From Mesostigma viride (Eukaryota > Streptophyta > Mesostigmatophyceae > Mesostigmatales > Mesostigmataceae): 64,000 nucleotides of DNA. This document shows, piece after piece, positions 1-13,700 of the stretch; the first letter of the stretch is position 1; every line of letters begins with the position of its first letter. The notes beneath the pieces are model-generated. The model saw only the letters and a list, made by a program, of their open reading frames with translations. It had not been told where the DNA came from and made no database searches. A program made the position numbers and the translations under genes. The DNA lies in the NCBI GenBank assembly GCA_009746045.1, contig RPFO01000213.1:12100563-12164562 (forward strand), read 5' to 3'.

Positions 1-97
1 GGGGGCATCATCATGCCAACAAGAGCCCAGCATTCCAAGTGGTTGCGTTCCTACCACCAGGGCTGGAAACGGCCTGGGTGTACAGAGATGGTGATGT

Positions 98-291
98 GGG
101 ACAAGATTGGACCAAGGGGGCATGTGCTGGGCCCCAGCATGGTGAACTGGCCTAACTTGACAATGCATGACTTGTACTATGATTTTGAGGGTGTGGCTAG
201 GGTCAACTGTTAGAGCCTGCACACACTTATTGTAATAAACTTGTTTCTCTGGTAGGAAGGCACTCCAATTTACCTTAGCTTCTGCACCTAT
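98..291. repeat. Direct repeat, copy 1 (~190 bp), with TGTAATAAA
   Basis: This segment recurs nearly identically at 609-799; the second copy lacks five bases (catga). Both copies contain GGGCCCCAGCATGGTGAACT and end with TTATTGTAATAAAC, which combines the algal TGTAA signal with an AATAAA-like signal. A short open frame precedes the signal in copy 1 and ends in DFEGVARVNC, but I do not recognise it. The pattern fits a duplicated 3' end of a gene or transposon. Function is unknown. Confidence 0.75.
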
Positions 292-608
292 TTTTTGAGT
301 TGTCTGCTCATTTTATAGTTATGTTGCAACGGGCTCAAAGGGGGCCGATCTGCCGCCTGTAGCGTAGCTCTACCGCACGTCACCTACACCATGTAAGGTG
401 CTTGTTGTTACTTCGGACTAGAGAGAAGGGGACCGGCGGTGCGCCGGTACTAGTGCCTACTGGCAACCGTGCCCGCCCTTGATTGAGGAGGGCGCGGCGC
501 CTTGAGACATGTGCTTTGTTTTCCATTTTCACACTGTACTTAGAGTGGTGTGGTGAACGTAGGGAGGCCTTTTTGCAGCTCCCACCCACCTACCCTCGCT
601 GCTGTTGA

Positions 609-799
609 GGGACAAGATTGGACCAAGGGGGCATGTGCTGGGCCCCAGCATGGTGAACTGGCCTAACTTGACAATGACTTGTACTATGATTTTGAGGGTG
701 TGGCTAGGCTCAACGGTTAGAGCCTGCACACACTTATTGTAATAAACCTGTTTCTCTGGTAGGAAGGCACTCCAATGGACCTTAGCTTCAGCACCTATA
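609..799. repeat. Direct repeat, copy 2 (~190 bp)
   Basis: Second copy of the 98-291 segment, with a 5 bp deletion and a few substitutions, again ending with TTGTAATAAAC and GGTAGGAAGGCACTCCAAT. The 317 bp between the copies is not repeated. After this copy the sequence becomes AT-rich and shows no gene. Confidence 0.75.
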
Positions 800-1826
800 G
801 ACACTTTAATAAAGTCCCTTGGCTTTGGATTTGCATGAGAGCAAACAAACCATGTAAATTAATTAATTCAATCTTGCCGGCCCTGCGGGGTTCCTCTGGG
901 GGAAACAGTAAGCTGTTCAAAACAACAGAAAATCAGGGGATCTTACCGTAGTTAATAAGTACCCCACGTATGCCCTGAACGGCTGCACGACGAAAAAACA
1001 AACAAAGAATTTTAAATAAAGAAAGAAAAGCCGGGGGGGGGGGCCTCTTGGCTCCCAACAATCGATCCCTAGGGCAATTCAAAATGCGCACAGGGCAGAC
1101 ATTGGGTATGCATTAAAACTACCAATGCGGGCGGTGTAATTGCTGGCTAAAAACCAAGCTAGGGCCTCAGCAGTATGTACTCATCTAAACAATCCGCCGT
1201 TGCGTGGCGACTTCTTATCAGCGACTGTAGTTCAGATGAAGATTAAGTCTTCATGATTGGCTGGAAGAGCCCTCAAGCTGGCATAGTAGTAGTTTCTTAG
1301 CACGTTGCCTCCAGGATGGTAACTGTCCATACCATGCCCCGGTGTTCACAGTGGCCATGGATAGCATTAGCCTGGTACATAGTATGAGGAGTTCCTGCAG
1401 TCAGGTTACCAGCGCGTCAAGTTAACCCATGGTCGGCCGATGCCATCCAAATGGATGGTACCCGACGTAACGTAACTGTAACGCGTAAATCCGTGACCTC
1501 CGACGTAAGTGACGTAACGTAAATGTTGCCGATGGACGGGGGCAGACCCGACACGAATGAAAATGCCAAGGTTGGCCAGGTAATTGCACCATAGCCCAGT
1601 AAATACCTCGTGCATTTTATTGGTGGTCACGTGACATTTGCTAACATTTCTTACCGTTGAGCGCGCGCATAGCGAGATATGGCTGTCAACGCGCCATTTT
1701 GGTGGAAATTTCGGGTTCCGCTGCTTGAAATGGGTCAGATGATGACCCCTGAACGACGATGCATTATTTTGGTACGTCAAGAATGATCAGATTCAAGGAA
1801 TTGGGAAAATACGCAGTGGTTATTAC
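800..1826. other. No gene recognised
   Basis: The stretch includes A-rich tracts, TTAATTAATT and a run of nine G near 1034. Several short open frames exist on both strands, but none has a recognisable motif or a consistent chain of splice sites. I see nothing further here. Confidence 0.5.
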
Positions 1827-1980
1827 CTGTGTCTTGGTCGTCACCATCAGACGAGACGTCCCCTTTGGTATCGCCGGTTTCTTTTTGGTTTCTTGGTAGC
1901 TTCCGTCTGCCTGGGCCTTCCAATGTTTTGCGAAAGTCAGCGGCACCATTTGCTGGGAATGTGGACGCGTTAGACGCCAT
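1827..1980 (-). CDS. Weak candidate first exon of a leftward gene
   Basis: A minus-strand ATG at 1980 opens a 51-codon frame beginning MASNASTFPANGAADF. It is hydrophilic with an acidic end (SSDGDDQD) and stops at a donor-like CACAG/GTAATAA (exon end 1827, phase 1). I could not find a following exon that joins in frame, and I do not recognise the peptide. It is listed only because start, composition and donor coincide. It may be chance. Confidence 0.2.
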
Positions 1981-2072
1981 CTTTGCATAGATAAACAACA
2001 TGGTAACGATGACGGAAGGATGGATAGAGCAGCTGTGGCCGCCTCTGCCACTAGCATTAGTATCCGTGACGT

Positions 2073-2119
2073 ATGAGCATGTCGGCCAGCGGAACCCGGC
2101 CAGGTCATAATCAAGGCAG
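2073..2119 (+). CDS. Weak candidate first exon of a rightward gene
   Basis: An ATG at 2073 starts MSMSASGTRPGHNQG and meets a good donor (CAAGGCAG/GTACGG). It lies 92 bp from the minus-strand ATG at 1980, so the pair could be a divergent start. It could be the missing 5' exon of the WD40 gene downstream, but I could not join it to that gene in frame. Confidence 0.18.
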
Positions 2120-4350
2120 GTACGGCAATGCGTTTTCGTGTTGTTTGTATGGAAACTCGTACGTTCATGCATGTCTTATGGTGGATGCATTAGTGGTAAT
2201 TGCAACAGCCTTCCATGCCTGCTCAAGGAGGGGTGTCAGCCATTATGTTGTACAATTTGTGGCATTTCTTTGGGGGATACCGTTCAGTGAGTGCAAGGTG
2301 GCGTCATATTTGTATTCCAGCATGTTTGGCAGTCTATTGTGGTCAATTATATTGCTTCATTGTATGGCATGGCATAGTTGGCTGTTTGCGCGCGCGTAAG
2401 CCACACATGTACACGCGTGCATTATACATGTCAAACGGGGTATCCGGGTGGTTTGACCAAAGGAAAGGACCATTGGACTATCCAACTAAATTGTCCAATG
2501 TTGGTATTGAGGTTTCTGACCCCCCCCTGAGAAAAATGGGGGGGTATACTTTTTCTTGCACGGAAACGATCGTCTTTTGGCCAACTTTGGCTGAAGCTAT
2601 CATCCAAATGCCTTGATAAACCAGTGATATTATTGCATATTCTGAAAGCCCTTGAAGTGTAGATGTTCCTAGCACCTGGGTTGAGGGTATTTGGAGTTGT
2701 GGTCTAGGAGTTATGATTTTTTTCATTTTTGGGGGTCAAAAAAGCAAAAAAAGTTGTGGCCGACTATGGGTTAATCTTGTTTTGTATTAACCTTGGAACC
2801 CCCGGGCAACTGGTCTCTGGAAGTCTTTTTTCTTAAACGGTGAGTGGAGCAAGTAAAAAAGGCAGGCCACATGGCGGCTGCCGACATGGCGGCTGCTACT
2901 TGGTGAGCTGTGCTCATTTTATCTATGACAAACCTGCTGAGCTGAGAATGCAATGCCGTATAGCACACACACACACACACACACACAAAGATCCCTTAAG
3001 TTTTGTGCTGGCATCCGTACCCAAGCCACCCAGGCAGTGGTTGGCTGGGCAAGGTGGCTGCCATAAAAGATGGGCTTTATTCTAGCCTGGAAGCAGGTTG
3101 TTTTGCATTGCTGATCAAAATTTTAGTCTTACCATCTTAACAAAAGGCAGGGAGGATGGGCGGGAAAAGAAATGAGGCCGACCTTAGCTTGGTACAAGGG
3201 TTTGCTTTTGTCTCTTTTAGTGGCATGGATGCTGCCAACATGCCCCGGATGGCTTTTCTTCACTTAAGCCGATGACGCAACTTGGCGTTTTACTTGTTGC
3301 CAGTGTCCAACGCAAGAATGCCGAGGCTGTTAGGTCACATAGTGCATGGGAAAGTAATCTCAGATCTGGGGTCTACGCCAACTAGCGAAAACCTAGACAC
3401 TGGCAGGTTAACTTGTAACATAATATATCACAGATATGGCCAGAAACTGGCCACATCTTCGCCGATGCAGAATATCCATTTAAGGCCGCTGCAGTCTCAA
3501 AATATTCGTCATCTCAAACTCAATAACCGATGTAGCAGTAGCGGTAATCTTTTGTTTCACTTTATTAGAAGACTCTGTTCAGAGGATCACACTGCCCTAC
3601 GTTGTTTTCCATTTGTCTGAAAGTGTCAAGATGAGGCCAGTTGAATGATATTACGTCTTTTTCCTTTACCTTTCGGTAATGGATGACGGTGCGTGGGGAT
3701 GGCTTGGAAAACAACTGAAGGGTTAATAAAGTAGTGCAAAGGTACTATCTACTGATGCAATTACGAACCCACGTGCTGTGTGGCGCCCCTGCAGATACTT
3801 TGGGTTTGTTGCTTGGATATAAACCTGCTGCCAGCATTCTGAGCGAATCATCTGTCCCAGGATGATAGTTGAGTCGCAATTTGCATTCCAAAGGCCGTTT
3901 GGTTCTTTGTACCTCATAGCGCCTGTCCCTATGCAGCCTACTGCGTAACAGCCTTGCAGAACGTCCCCTGCGTCTCTCAATGGCCCTGGGCCAGTTTCCA
4001 GGTGATGACAAGAAGACCTGGCTGGGCGGGCTTGATGCTCGATCGCTAATATATCTATATGGTGTGTCCACCTGCATGGTCTGTGCGGGCATGGTGTCCA
4101 GCCAGGCGCCTGTGCTTTGATAATGGCGGAAACAAGAGTTAAATCATTGTACAAAACTTTATTGCAAACTGCGACCAAAACAAAACAAAAAAAACACCTG
4201 CTGGATAGAGGATAGAAGAAAGAAGAAAGATGTGTTCATATGTAAGCCAAGTTCCTAGTGGGGTTGGTGTGGCATTGTTGATTCTAGTTGGTATGCCTGA
4301 ATTTTGCACAAACATCCTCATCATCTCCCACCTTATTTTGTTCATTTCAG
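2120..4350. other. No gene recognised; (CA)n microsatellite at 2963-2986
   Basis: The main structure is a short (CA)n run at about 2963-2986. Open frames on both strands are short, overlap each other and lack recognisable domains. If the WD40 gene has further 5' exons, some may be hidden here. Confidence 0.4.
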
Positions 4351-4465
4351 GTATCGCTTTATGGGGTATTAGTTAGGCACGTTGTCCCAGCTAGATGTAG
4401 CCAGGCTGCTGGCCATTGTGCTCTTGAAATTGCACGATTAGCAAATGCTAATACTTCTGAAGAGT
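4351..4465 (+). CDS. Possible 5' exon of the WD40 gene
   Basis: A good acceptor (TTTTGTTCATTTCAG) is followed by 38 open codons beginning VSLYGVLVRHVVPARC and ending LANANTSEE, then a GAGT/GTGAGT donor (phase 1). The peptide is helix-like with scattered Cys and His but matches no family I can name. It ends in phase 1, whereas the next confident exon (4775) is in phase 0. Either a small exon is missed or this exon is not part of that gene. Confidence 0.35.
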
Positions 4466-4774
4466 GTGAGTGGGGTTTTGAATATTTTTAACTACCTCTT
4501 CCAAGCGTGAAAGGTAAACTTAAGTGGTAGAGCTATTCTGCTTTATCATACTGTAGTATACGCTGAATGCAACCAACGTTATCCACTGCAGACATTTTTT
4601 AGGTTGGAGATGAATCCTGTGGATTCTGGTTGCCGTGCAGTAGTAAGCTGATGCTTGCATATGTAGCCCAAGCATAATATGCTGCCTTGTGCTTGCAATC
4701 ATCAAGCAGTATTATGATTATGCATGTTCATGTTGCTTGTAATTCAAATGTGTTTTCCCGGTTGGATGCATCAG

Positions 4775-7700
4775 GTGTGGAGCCTCAAAGACCAGACATG
4801 CAAGAAAACGCTCGATGTGGGCACACACCCTTATATTTTCAAGCTACATGTGAATCAAGACAACATGCTGTGCGTTGTTTTGAACAGAGCGTCTGGCGGA
4901 GCAGTAAGTACATGTTGCGATCTCTTTGACACAACTTTTGCGCAGAAACCTGCGGGATGGAAGTCAAACAAGGTTTGCCTGGGGATTATTGCACATAATA
5001 ATCCAGGCACCATGTATAAAAGCAGGCCCTTTTTTGACGGTCAAGGAAAGCTCTTGCTGTTAGGGCTGTTAAATGCACCAAGCACTCCAGGTTGCGCGGC
5101 AGGGGAGACAGCTTTCAAGATCGCAAAGTTTTCAGACCAGCATTTGGTACATATGACTTGCGGATCAAACCATTGGCCTGCTGGGCGCTGGCTTTTCTTA
5201 AATCTACAACATGAAAATGCTTGACTTACGTACGTAAATATGCCCTTCAACGCACTGTCATGGCCAGGCCATATCTGGTTTAAGCTCGCCTGTGTTGTTT
5301 CGAGCTTACATTGACAAGTGGTGGGCCTGATACATCACGGTGTTCAGATAGAGAATTGCCTTGTCACACTATGAGCTGTTAAGCTATGTTCAGATTATCT
5401 ATGACTTCCGAGCGTGCTGAAAATGCATTGCCTCTTGATACTAATTATAGTATATACAGTCAATGCTGGCACATGCTGATGTCAGCTAGGCTGAATGGCT
5501 GACTCAGCACTGGCTGACGTCAGCACATGTGATGACATCAGCAAAATAGTGTTTTGATACCATAAAAGGGTGGCTTCCTGACAAGGGAAGCAAGCGTTTT
5601 GAGCGGGGCCAAGAGTCTGAACCTGTTGCATCACATAAGACACGGAGTGCAGTATTGGATGAAGTAGTATTGGGAACGCCGTATTTGTAGAAGCTCCAAA
5701 GTGCGATTTCTTACAACTGGTGATGGGGAAGGTGCCAGCCCAGTGATGCAGCGTGAAACAAACAGCCATTTGCAGTAAAAGCCCTCCTGGGTTGGTTGGG
5801 GCAAGGATTGATTGCTGAGATGAAGAAGAGCCCTATCCGAGGCAGGGGCAGGAGACCTGCTGGAAGCATGATTTGCTGGAGGAGTGGCGAGTAAGATGGA
5901 TGGTGGCGGTGAAATGTGCGAGGCTCTGACCGCAATTATGAAGGCATTGGAGGCCGTCACGGTGGCGATGGCCATGGGGGCGCAGTCTCCCGCGGCGCTG
6001 GGCGGCAGGATAGAGATGATGACAGCAGTGCCACTGACGGGGTTGACAGTGCCGGTCGCCGTGCTGAAAGAGCAGAAGCCGTCTCTCCGGACAATGCTGG
6101 ACTATGCCTGGACTTTAACGGTGGGTTGATCCAGCGGTATCTGACTTTGACCACTGCGAAGAAAGATCCGGCATGGGAACGCCGGAAGCTCATGCTGCAG
6201 ATGCGTACTGGATACGGCGGCGACTGAGTTGGGCTCAATCCCCAGTCCAACCTGACCACGCAGCGGTCATCTCATGAGCAGTTGGTTCGCCTGCCAGGTG
6301 GTGGACCGGCAGGTTGGCACGCGTTGGAAAGGGTGAGTCGAGGCGCTGCTTGCGTTCCAGCAGAGTGCATGGGCCGACAGTGGGGGACCCATCGATCAGG
6401 GATGCGCTTGCGGTGGCCAAGTTGCAGCAACATGTGGGGACCGACTGCCTCGGGGAAGGGGAAGGTCGGGTTAGGACCCAAAAGGAAGAATGTAAGGGAG
6501 AGGTACCTACGTCTGTTACCTTATTCTGGGCCCCAGCGAATGCTGGATTCCAGGGTGCAGTCCGGCCATTGGTGCGGCAGATTTTCGTGGACAGCAGTGA
6601 TTGTGCAGAATTCGGTCTGTCAGGCCCGGTGCGGGCGCTGAATAGGATGGATGGATGGATGGGAGAGGGCGCGACTCAGCGAAAAGGAGAGCCCGGACAC
6701 CAGGGCCCCTTCAGAAAGCACCCCTCAAAGGGATGGAGATGGCGTGCCGGGGTATCGATTGCCAGGTGGGAACATTGAGGCGGCAGGGATGCCTCCAGCT
6801 GTAGACGGGGGTGAATACGGGAACAGCGCCCCCTACAAAAAACTAGAAGCTGCCCGCCTGGCGCTCCATGGTGGGAAAGGTGAGGGGGCCAAGCGGATGT
6901 GCTGGCGCTCTTTCCACCCTCATGGGCGGCTGCACTTTGAATGACGAACGAAAAATGGCACAGATGCAGAGTCCTGTGGAGTGACGACTGCTGGAATCCG
7001 TGCGCATGATGCGTGGCTGCGGCCTCTACACCAAGGTAACTTGCAATTTGCGACTGAAGAGCGGGATCATTAGCGTGTTTTTTAAGAAAAAAACTCCCGC
7101 CGTGAACGGAATTTTCTCTGTGGGCAGCCCAGACAGCCATCAGCGTCTCAATTTTTTATGACCATTCCGGCAATCTTCTGTTGGTGGATCCCCTCTCTTT
7201 CTTCCCCATCGATCTTGGTGTATGTACTTGGCGGTGCGTGCTGGTGAACCGGTGTTCGGAGGGGTCTTGGATCTCGACATGTATGAGTTACACCCGGCTG
7301 ATGCTGCCATAATTTGGCTGTGGCGCTACTACATGTGTGGATGTCCGTCCCCTCCGATCTGGTGGGGCTCAGTGGCCTTGCCACATGGTGTGGCCGTGGA
7401 TGAAGTGGTGGCCAATCGAAACGAGCTTGCTGTGGCTATGTCCCGGTGCATACACTTGGCCGTGCTGTGCGGCTCGCTCCAACCGAGCTGCGGGGTCTGA
7501 ATGTCAACATCTCAGCACTGCTCCTTGTGGCTGAGACTGATCCTCGCGGCTAAAACTACTACTGCCCTTCGGCAGGAGGTGGACCCGGCGGCTCTGTTGG
7601 CCGCGTCCCAGCCTGCCACGGCCCCGGACAAGAGGATGGGATGCATGCTGTCACGCTGGACGATATTCAGTGCACGCACTGTACTACCGGTGATGGCATA

Positions 7701-10700
7701 AATTGCCAGTTGGCGCGCGTGCAGGCTGCGTACGAGGCGGTGGGGCTTTGTCAGAAGGCCAGTACGGGCCACTCCCGAGCAGGAAGGCGTCCAGGCCGTC
7801 GGGCTTGTCCACCGGGTATACGGCATGATTGTTCCAGTGCCCGAATGGCTCTCATAAGTACTCCCCAGAACACAGGGAATCCTGGACCGTGGCTTCATTT
7901 ATTACCATGAAATTCATTCAGTGGTTAGCGAGTGGGTCTGGGTGCAGCTCCTGTGCAGGCCCCTGCTGTCCATCTTGCCTGATACGTATCAGCTGCTCGC
8001 AACCTTGCAGCGGTCATCCTCGCGCCAGCGCTAGCTTCTAGGGCAGGAGGTATGGGCTGTCAGAGCTGGAAATGGCCATGGCCCTGCAGGCCCCTTCTTG
8101 CGGGATGACCTTGCCCGGCCCCTGTAAATGCGCGTAACCGCCTCGGATGCCAGTAGCTCCGGACAGCGCGGGTGTCCAGTACCAGCGCTTGCCCGTGTAC
8201 GTGTGCGGTCGACTGGCGACCCGGCGTCAGGCGCGCGGGTGGAGAACGACCGCCCTCTCTCTTTTGGAGGAGTGGTCTCGAGATCGACTGGGCCATTCCT
8301 GCTTCAACCTTGCCTGGGCTGTTTCTGGCTTACCTTGACAACTGATACGTCGGATGCATCCTGGTGCACAGATAGAGAATTGCCTTGTCACGCTATAACA
8401 TTGCAGGTTGTACCCATGCATGGATCTTGGCTGCTGGGAAAAAATTCGCGATGGTCAGCTTTGTGCTGACGTCATTATGATAGCGCTAGATATATGGGAG
8501 TAGAAGTTTCAGCGTGCTTTGGCATTATTTGCTTTGTAACGTCGACAGGCAGAAATTAAACTGTTATAGTAGTACTAATTAATTTCTCTGTGGGTGTCCT
8601 GGATAGAACTGGTGCATATTGTGGCTTTGAGGTAGTGTTATGCATGGTTTGTAATGTCGTGACTGCGTGCTATGTGACGCCAACTTTGTTTAGGCATGGG
8701 TAGCGTGTACAGCTGTAATTAGGATATTAATGGCGAAAAGTAGGCATTCTCTCTTATTCTAGGTGGCAGTTGTTGGGAAGTGTAAAACTTTTGACTCACC
8801 AGTCCGCTGCATCTCTCCATGCATCAGGGCATTAAACCATTGCCAGGTTCTGATTTCCCAGTTCAAGGTGCGCCGACCTATTGGACCTTGTCTTTGCTTC
8901 CATGACTTGTCTGTGCTTGGTGCAGAAGTTGAAGGCTTGGCGCACTTCGGATTACCAGCCTAGCGAGCTAGATTGCGGATCTTTCGTAGTTCTTCACCTC
9001 GTTGTCAGCCAGGGAGGGAGGGTCTATGCCAGCGTCAAACAACAAGGCGTGGTGAGTGGTGGCTGCCAGGCCTCATATACATATTTAAGTCTTTAGGAGC
9101 ACACTCAGCACAGGCTCAGCTCCGACATGAGACCAAAACCTTTTTTTTTTGTATGTCATAAACTTGCTTACCATCTGCGGTCGATTATCGCACCTTTCAG
9201 AACGCCATAGCTGGGCCCCGCCCCACTCTAAGGGTGGTTCCCATTCTTGCATCGCCCTCCGATAAAGGCTGAGTGGCGGTCAAGAATGGCACCCTCCTTC
9301 GTGCATGCTGATCAGGCCCGCCCCATTTTCATTAATTAACTAATGAACTAATTAAGCACATACCTCCGTGGGGAGGATATGTAACACATGTCCCTGAGAA
9401 GGGGCATATGGTTTTTAATACATTCTAGGCGACAACCTGCAGGTGGTGGGTGTAAACTGGCACCTACTCAGGGTGCACAACTGAGGTGCACCTGCACCAC
9501 CATCTATTCCAGCAGCTGTGCAAATTTGCAGACATGGGGTGGAAGATGATCATGGCTAAGCAGTGGCTCGGGCATGATGCCAGGCGTCTCAGCAGAGAGT
9601 TTCTTTCTGCATGGGCAAAGCATATGGCTGACTCGTAGCGGGTGCAGTAAGGCTGCCCCATAGTCCAGAGCCCACAGATAGGCTTGGAACACATTTAGAG
9701 GCGCCGGTTTGGGAGAATATGAAGGCCTCTCCCGGAGCCTGAGGGTTTTTAGGGGCATATCCAGGGTTAACCCACAACCCCCATGTCACATGGCCCGCCC
9801 CACGTCACATGGCTGATTCATAATTGCAACCGAGGACTGCGACGTGAGATGTTTGGGTGCTGGCATGGTTTGCCATGACATTCCGGCTGCCACCCACTGT
9901 GGTCGGCTAGCAACTTGACGCATGGATGGAAGACCAGTGCTTTTTCTAAGGACCTGGAGCACATGCAGGAGCAGGGCTGAGCAAAGCTGGGTCATGGCAC
10001 TCGGTGCACGGCCATCCCAGACAAGTGGCGGGGCTTGAGGCCAATCATGTTGATGTAAATGAGGCCATTGCTTGCCACCAAGGACCTTAAGAGTATTGTG
10101 CTGTGCCTGCTTCAGTCTGCAGCACTTGGGTTATTTACTTGGTGGGCGCCATTGTCGGTGCCTTCATTACAAGCCGGACATCAGAAGTCAGTGCGGTCCT
10201 GGTAATTTTTACACAACAAACTCTTATCATCTTCAGTACTTACCATCCCCTACCTCGCCCTTGCCTGGCGAGTCTGGGTCAAAAGGATTTGGCTGGTCTT
10301 TGTGGGTTAGCAAGGGTCAGGACCTAAGTACCTCCATCATGGTCATCTGTGTTTCACTGCTTTCCCTACCATTGCATACAACTGCTATATTCTTCCTGCG
10401 ACTGTGAGCCATGGGGCAGGTGTGGGTACAGGGGCATGGCAGAGAAATGCCAGCCCTGCGTGGTAGCATGCTCTCCCTGTTATTCGGGGTGGCCCTGTTT
10501 CTTTCCAGTCCATTAGTAGTCAATGACGTTCCACCAGTTGAAGCTTGCACCACAAATATTATGTGATAAGACAAGTGTCATTTGGTGGTGTGCTACAAAT
10601 TGAAGCATGAATAGTCGTACTAAATGTTACATCTCTACATTCATTGTGGCGGTAGCTTTTTTTTTAATTTAGCTGCCAGGCACTCTTGTAAGTCTCAGTA

Positions 10701-13700
10701 AGCCACGGAACTTGCTCAACCTACTAAGAGTGGCGATCCAGCTCGCGGTGGTACAAGAGGGTCAATTTGTTCTGGTGAGGGCTGGAATATCAACATGTGC
10801 AAGCGTGGCAACACCAAATGTGACCCCTTCCCGGCCTTGCGTAGGCAGTGTGTTGCATGGAGCGGTGAGGTTCCGTTTGAAGCTTCAACTCATACCCAGG
10901 CATGCTTGCTACAGTACTCAATTAAACTTGCTTGGGCATCAGAAACCTAGGCCATAGTGCTCATGCTGAACATAATGTAGCATGAAGTCAAATATTTACA
11001 TGTTATTGTGTAATCTGCATGATGGTTTCTTGGTGATGGCAGTGTAGGACAGCATTTAAAATTATGAGTATCATGACTTGCGTCTAAGTTGCGGAGTGTT
11101 ATCCAATTGTGTCCAACGCATGGAAGGCATTGTCACCTGTGCATGGATGAGCCTGCCGTCACAAGAACCATGCCTGTATCTACTGCCATACGGTTGTCTT
11201 TTCATACGGCAGGGGCTGCTGGTACCAAGAGACAAGGGAACCTCTGCACGCTTTCAACCTTTCGGTGGTGATGTTCTGGAACCAAATTGTTTGGCGATCG
11301 ATGGCACTGTGCTTTACGCCGGCTATGGCTCTGAAAAGGGCATGCAGTCATCTGTCAAGGTAAGAAGTTCACTGGACATTCCACCAAATTCTCGTCGACA
11401 TTCCAGACAAAATCGCCCTGGTGCGTACCGCTCTGATATTGAAGTGTACCCTCAGTCAAAGCTGAAATCGGTAATCCAGAAAGCTTCCTTGACAGATAAT
11501 CGTCTTTTTACCTGAGTTTGGCTGCAATGCAAATTCTTGGTAATGAAACACTTTGTGCTGCCTGCAATGCCCATGGATGGCTCTGGTGGCAGACATCTCG
11601 ATTTTTCACACCTGCATGATCTTCTGTGCAGGCTTTCTGAACGCAACCTTAAGAAGTCAGTGTGTTCGATGTGTTGAATGGTCTTCCGTTCGTTTTCGCT
11701 TGTGATGCACAGCTGCAATTACACAGTCTGCTGTTGTGGTTGGTAGTTTCTTCTCGCTGGTTTTTGCCTTTCATTAGGGAAGACCGAGTGAGCACAAAAT
11801 GTTACGGCAGGGAAATTTTTGTTATGCAGACATCTCAACCATTGCAGCAGCTGCCGCACCATGAATGCTCTGCTTACGTTTTATGACTCACATAGGTGGC
11901 TTTATTACTTTTTTTGTAGGCAGAGCATTCTCGCTACACAATCCTTGCTTGGCTTCCATCAAAGTTAAAGGACAAATCTCAGGCCATTGAAGATTTTTCA
12001 GTTTAAAAATCCCATGCAGTTCATCAAAATTCCGCAGATTGCATGAGTTACATGAACTGCATTCTGCTTGAACTTTGCCAACTGAGGAATATTTTCGTCT
12101 CTGGCGTTCTGCATGGAATTGCGATAAGAATGTTCAATTAAACACAAATGAACATGGTCCAGTTTTTATGCCATTATCAAGTGTTTCTCGTGTTCATTGG
12201 CCAGAAGTGTAATGTTTTCTCTTGTCTCCTCTCTGCTGTTGTGTTTGTCGGCAGGTTTGGGACACAACCACTGAGAAGCTTGTAGGAACTCTGGAGGTGG
12301 GGTCTTGCGGCACGGTGAAAGAGTTGGCACCGGGTAACGGCGCGATCTCTGCATTGGTGGAGGAGTCTCATCTTCTGAGATGTACCATCCATGTACGGTG
12401 CTTCAGGCAATGGTGACTTCTATAATGATGTCTTTGAGCCTGTAAACGCCAGGCAGCATGACAAGATATTGTGCTGAACATACATACACAGCACCAGCAC
12501 CACCCCTTCATCCCATCTTCACATTGCCTAGTATTGCGCCTCCTTTGATTTGCATACATCCTTTTGGTTGCTACACGTCAGCCTAGTGTGTCGGCTCTGT
12601 ATTATGCAATGTCGGCTTTTTCCGAAGGAAAATTGTGGTTGCTGGGAAATACTCCTTATCTCTTCCTGTTTACCAACGATTATGGTATGATAACACAATT
12701 GCCCCTCAGGTGTTTTTTAATACTGACACCCACCCCCTAGTGTCCTGCTCTGAGCGGCAGTGTCTTTGTTGCAGACAGTGCTGCTTTCAGGCCATTTTTT
12801 TGTTTAATTAAGTCCTTAACTGCTCACAAAGTGCCAGCTAGGTAGCTTGCCTCCAATCCAGTTAGAAAAATGCATTTAGCTTCATCCGCCATGCACGCCT
12901 TCCCCCCCCCCATCCCCCTTTCCCTCTTCCAGAGCGCTCTGTGGCCTGCCCATTTGTGGCAGTGAGAGAAGCTAGTGCATGCTGGTGTATGGCGCCCTCC
13001 CTCCCTCGCGTCGCGCACTCTCGTGCTTATTCATGACTTGATTAGCCCCCCTTTCCCGACTCTCCTTTCTTAGACCCTGAGAACGGGCTCTGACTTTGAA
13101 ATTTCCCAAGTGGGAGTAGAATGTGGATCTCAAGGATTCAAATATTGTGTTCAGTTGCAAGGTTGCACCTGCCCTAATTTTGCTCGGATTTCATGCTTTA
13201 CTCAGTCACATTTGAAAGCATTGCTACGACCACTACCTTTGAATATATACACGATTGAGTAATCTCTGCAGGTCATTTTGGAAGGGGGCAAGGTAGGGAA
13301 TTTCTCCCAGAGAGTAAAGTCGTTTTGCCGCTGATTCGTCATGCAGTCCAATACCTGGCAAGAGGCTTCTCCCTCAAGGTTGAACAAATCCTGCTTTAAT
13401 ATGGGAAGGAAACCACGAGTTTGCATGCACTATGTGCAAAACATGCATCCTTACAGGCCTGAGATTGTAATATGGTTATGCCATTTTGTTCTCTAGGCCT
13501 TCTAAAATGCTCACTATTTAGCAGCCAAACGACCTCTGCTTAGCTTTGCATTGTATGATTCGCCACTTTGCCTGCTATCAAAGCCTGGTGATTCATATGT
13601 TGGGAAATCCCAACGTTGTTGGAACCTTTTTGGCCTACGGAGACTGCTCATGCTGCACTTTGCATCAAATTATGCGTGCTGGTTTGTTTGCAACAGGTCT

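Noticed and set aside
4775-4903. Alternative frame of this exon reading RCGHTPLYFQATC, ankyrin-like
   Set aside because: The WD40 frame (VWSLKDQTC) is the one that continues in phase into exon 8763; the alternative frame hits a stop there.
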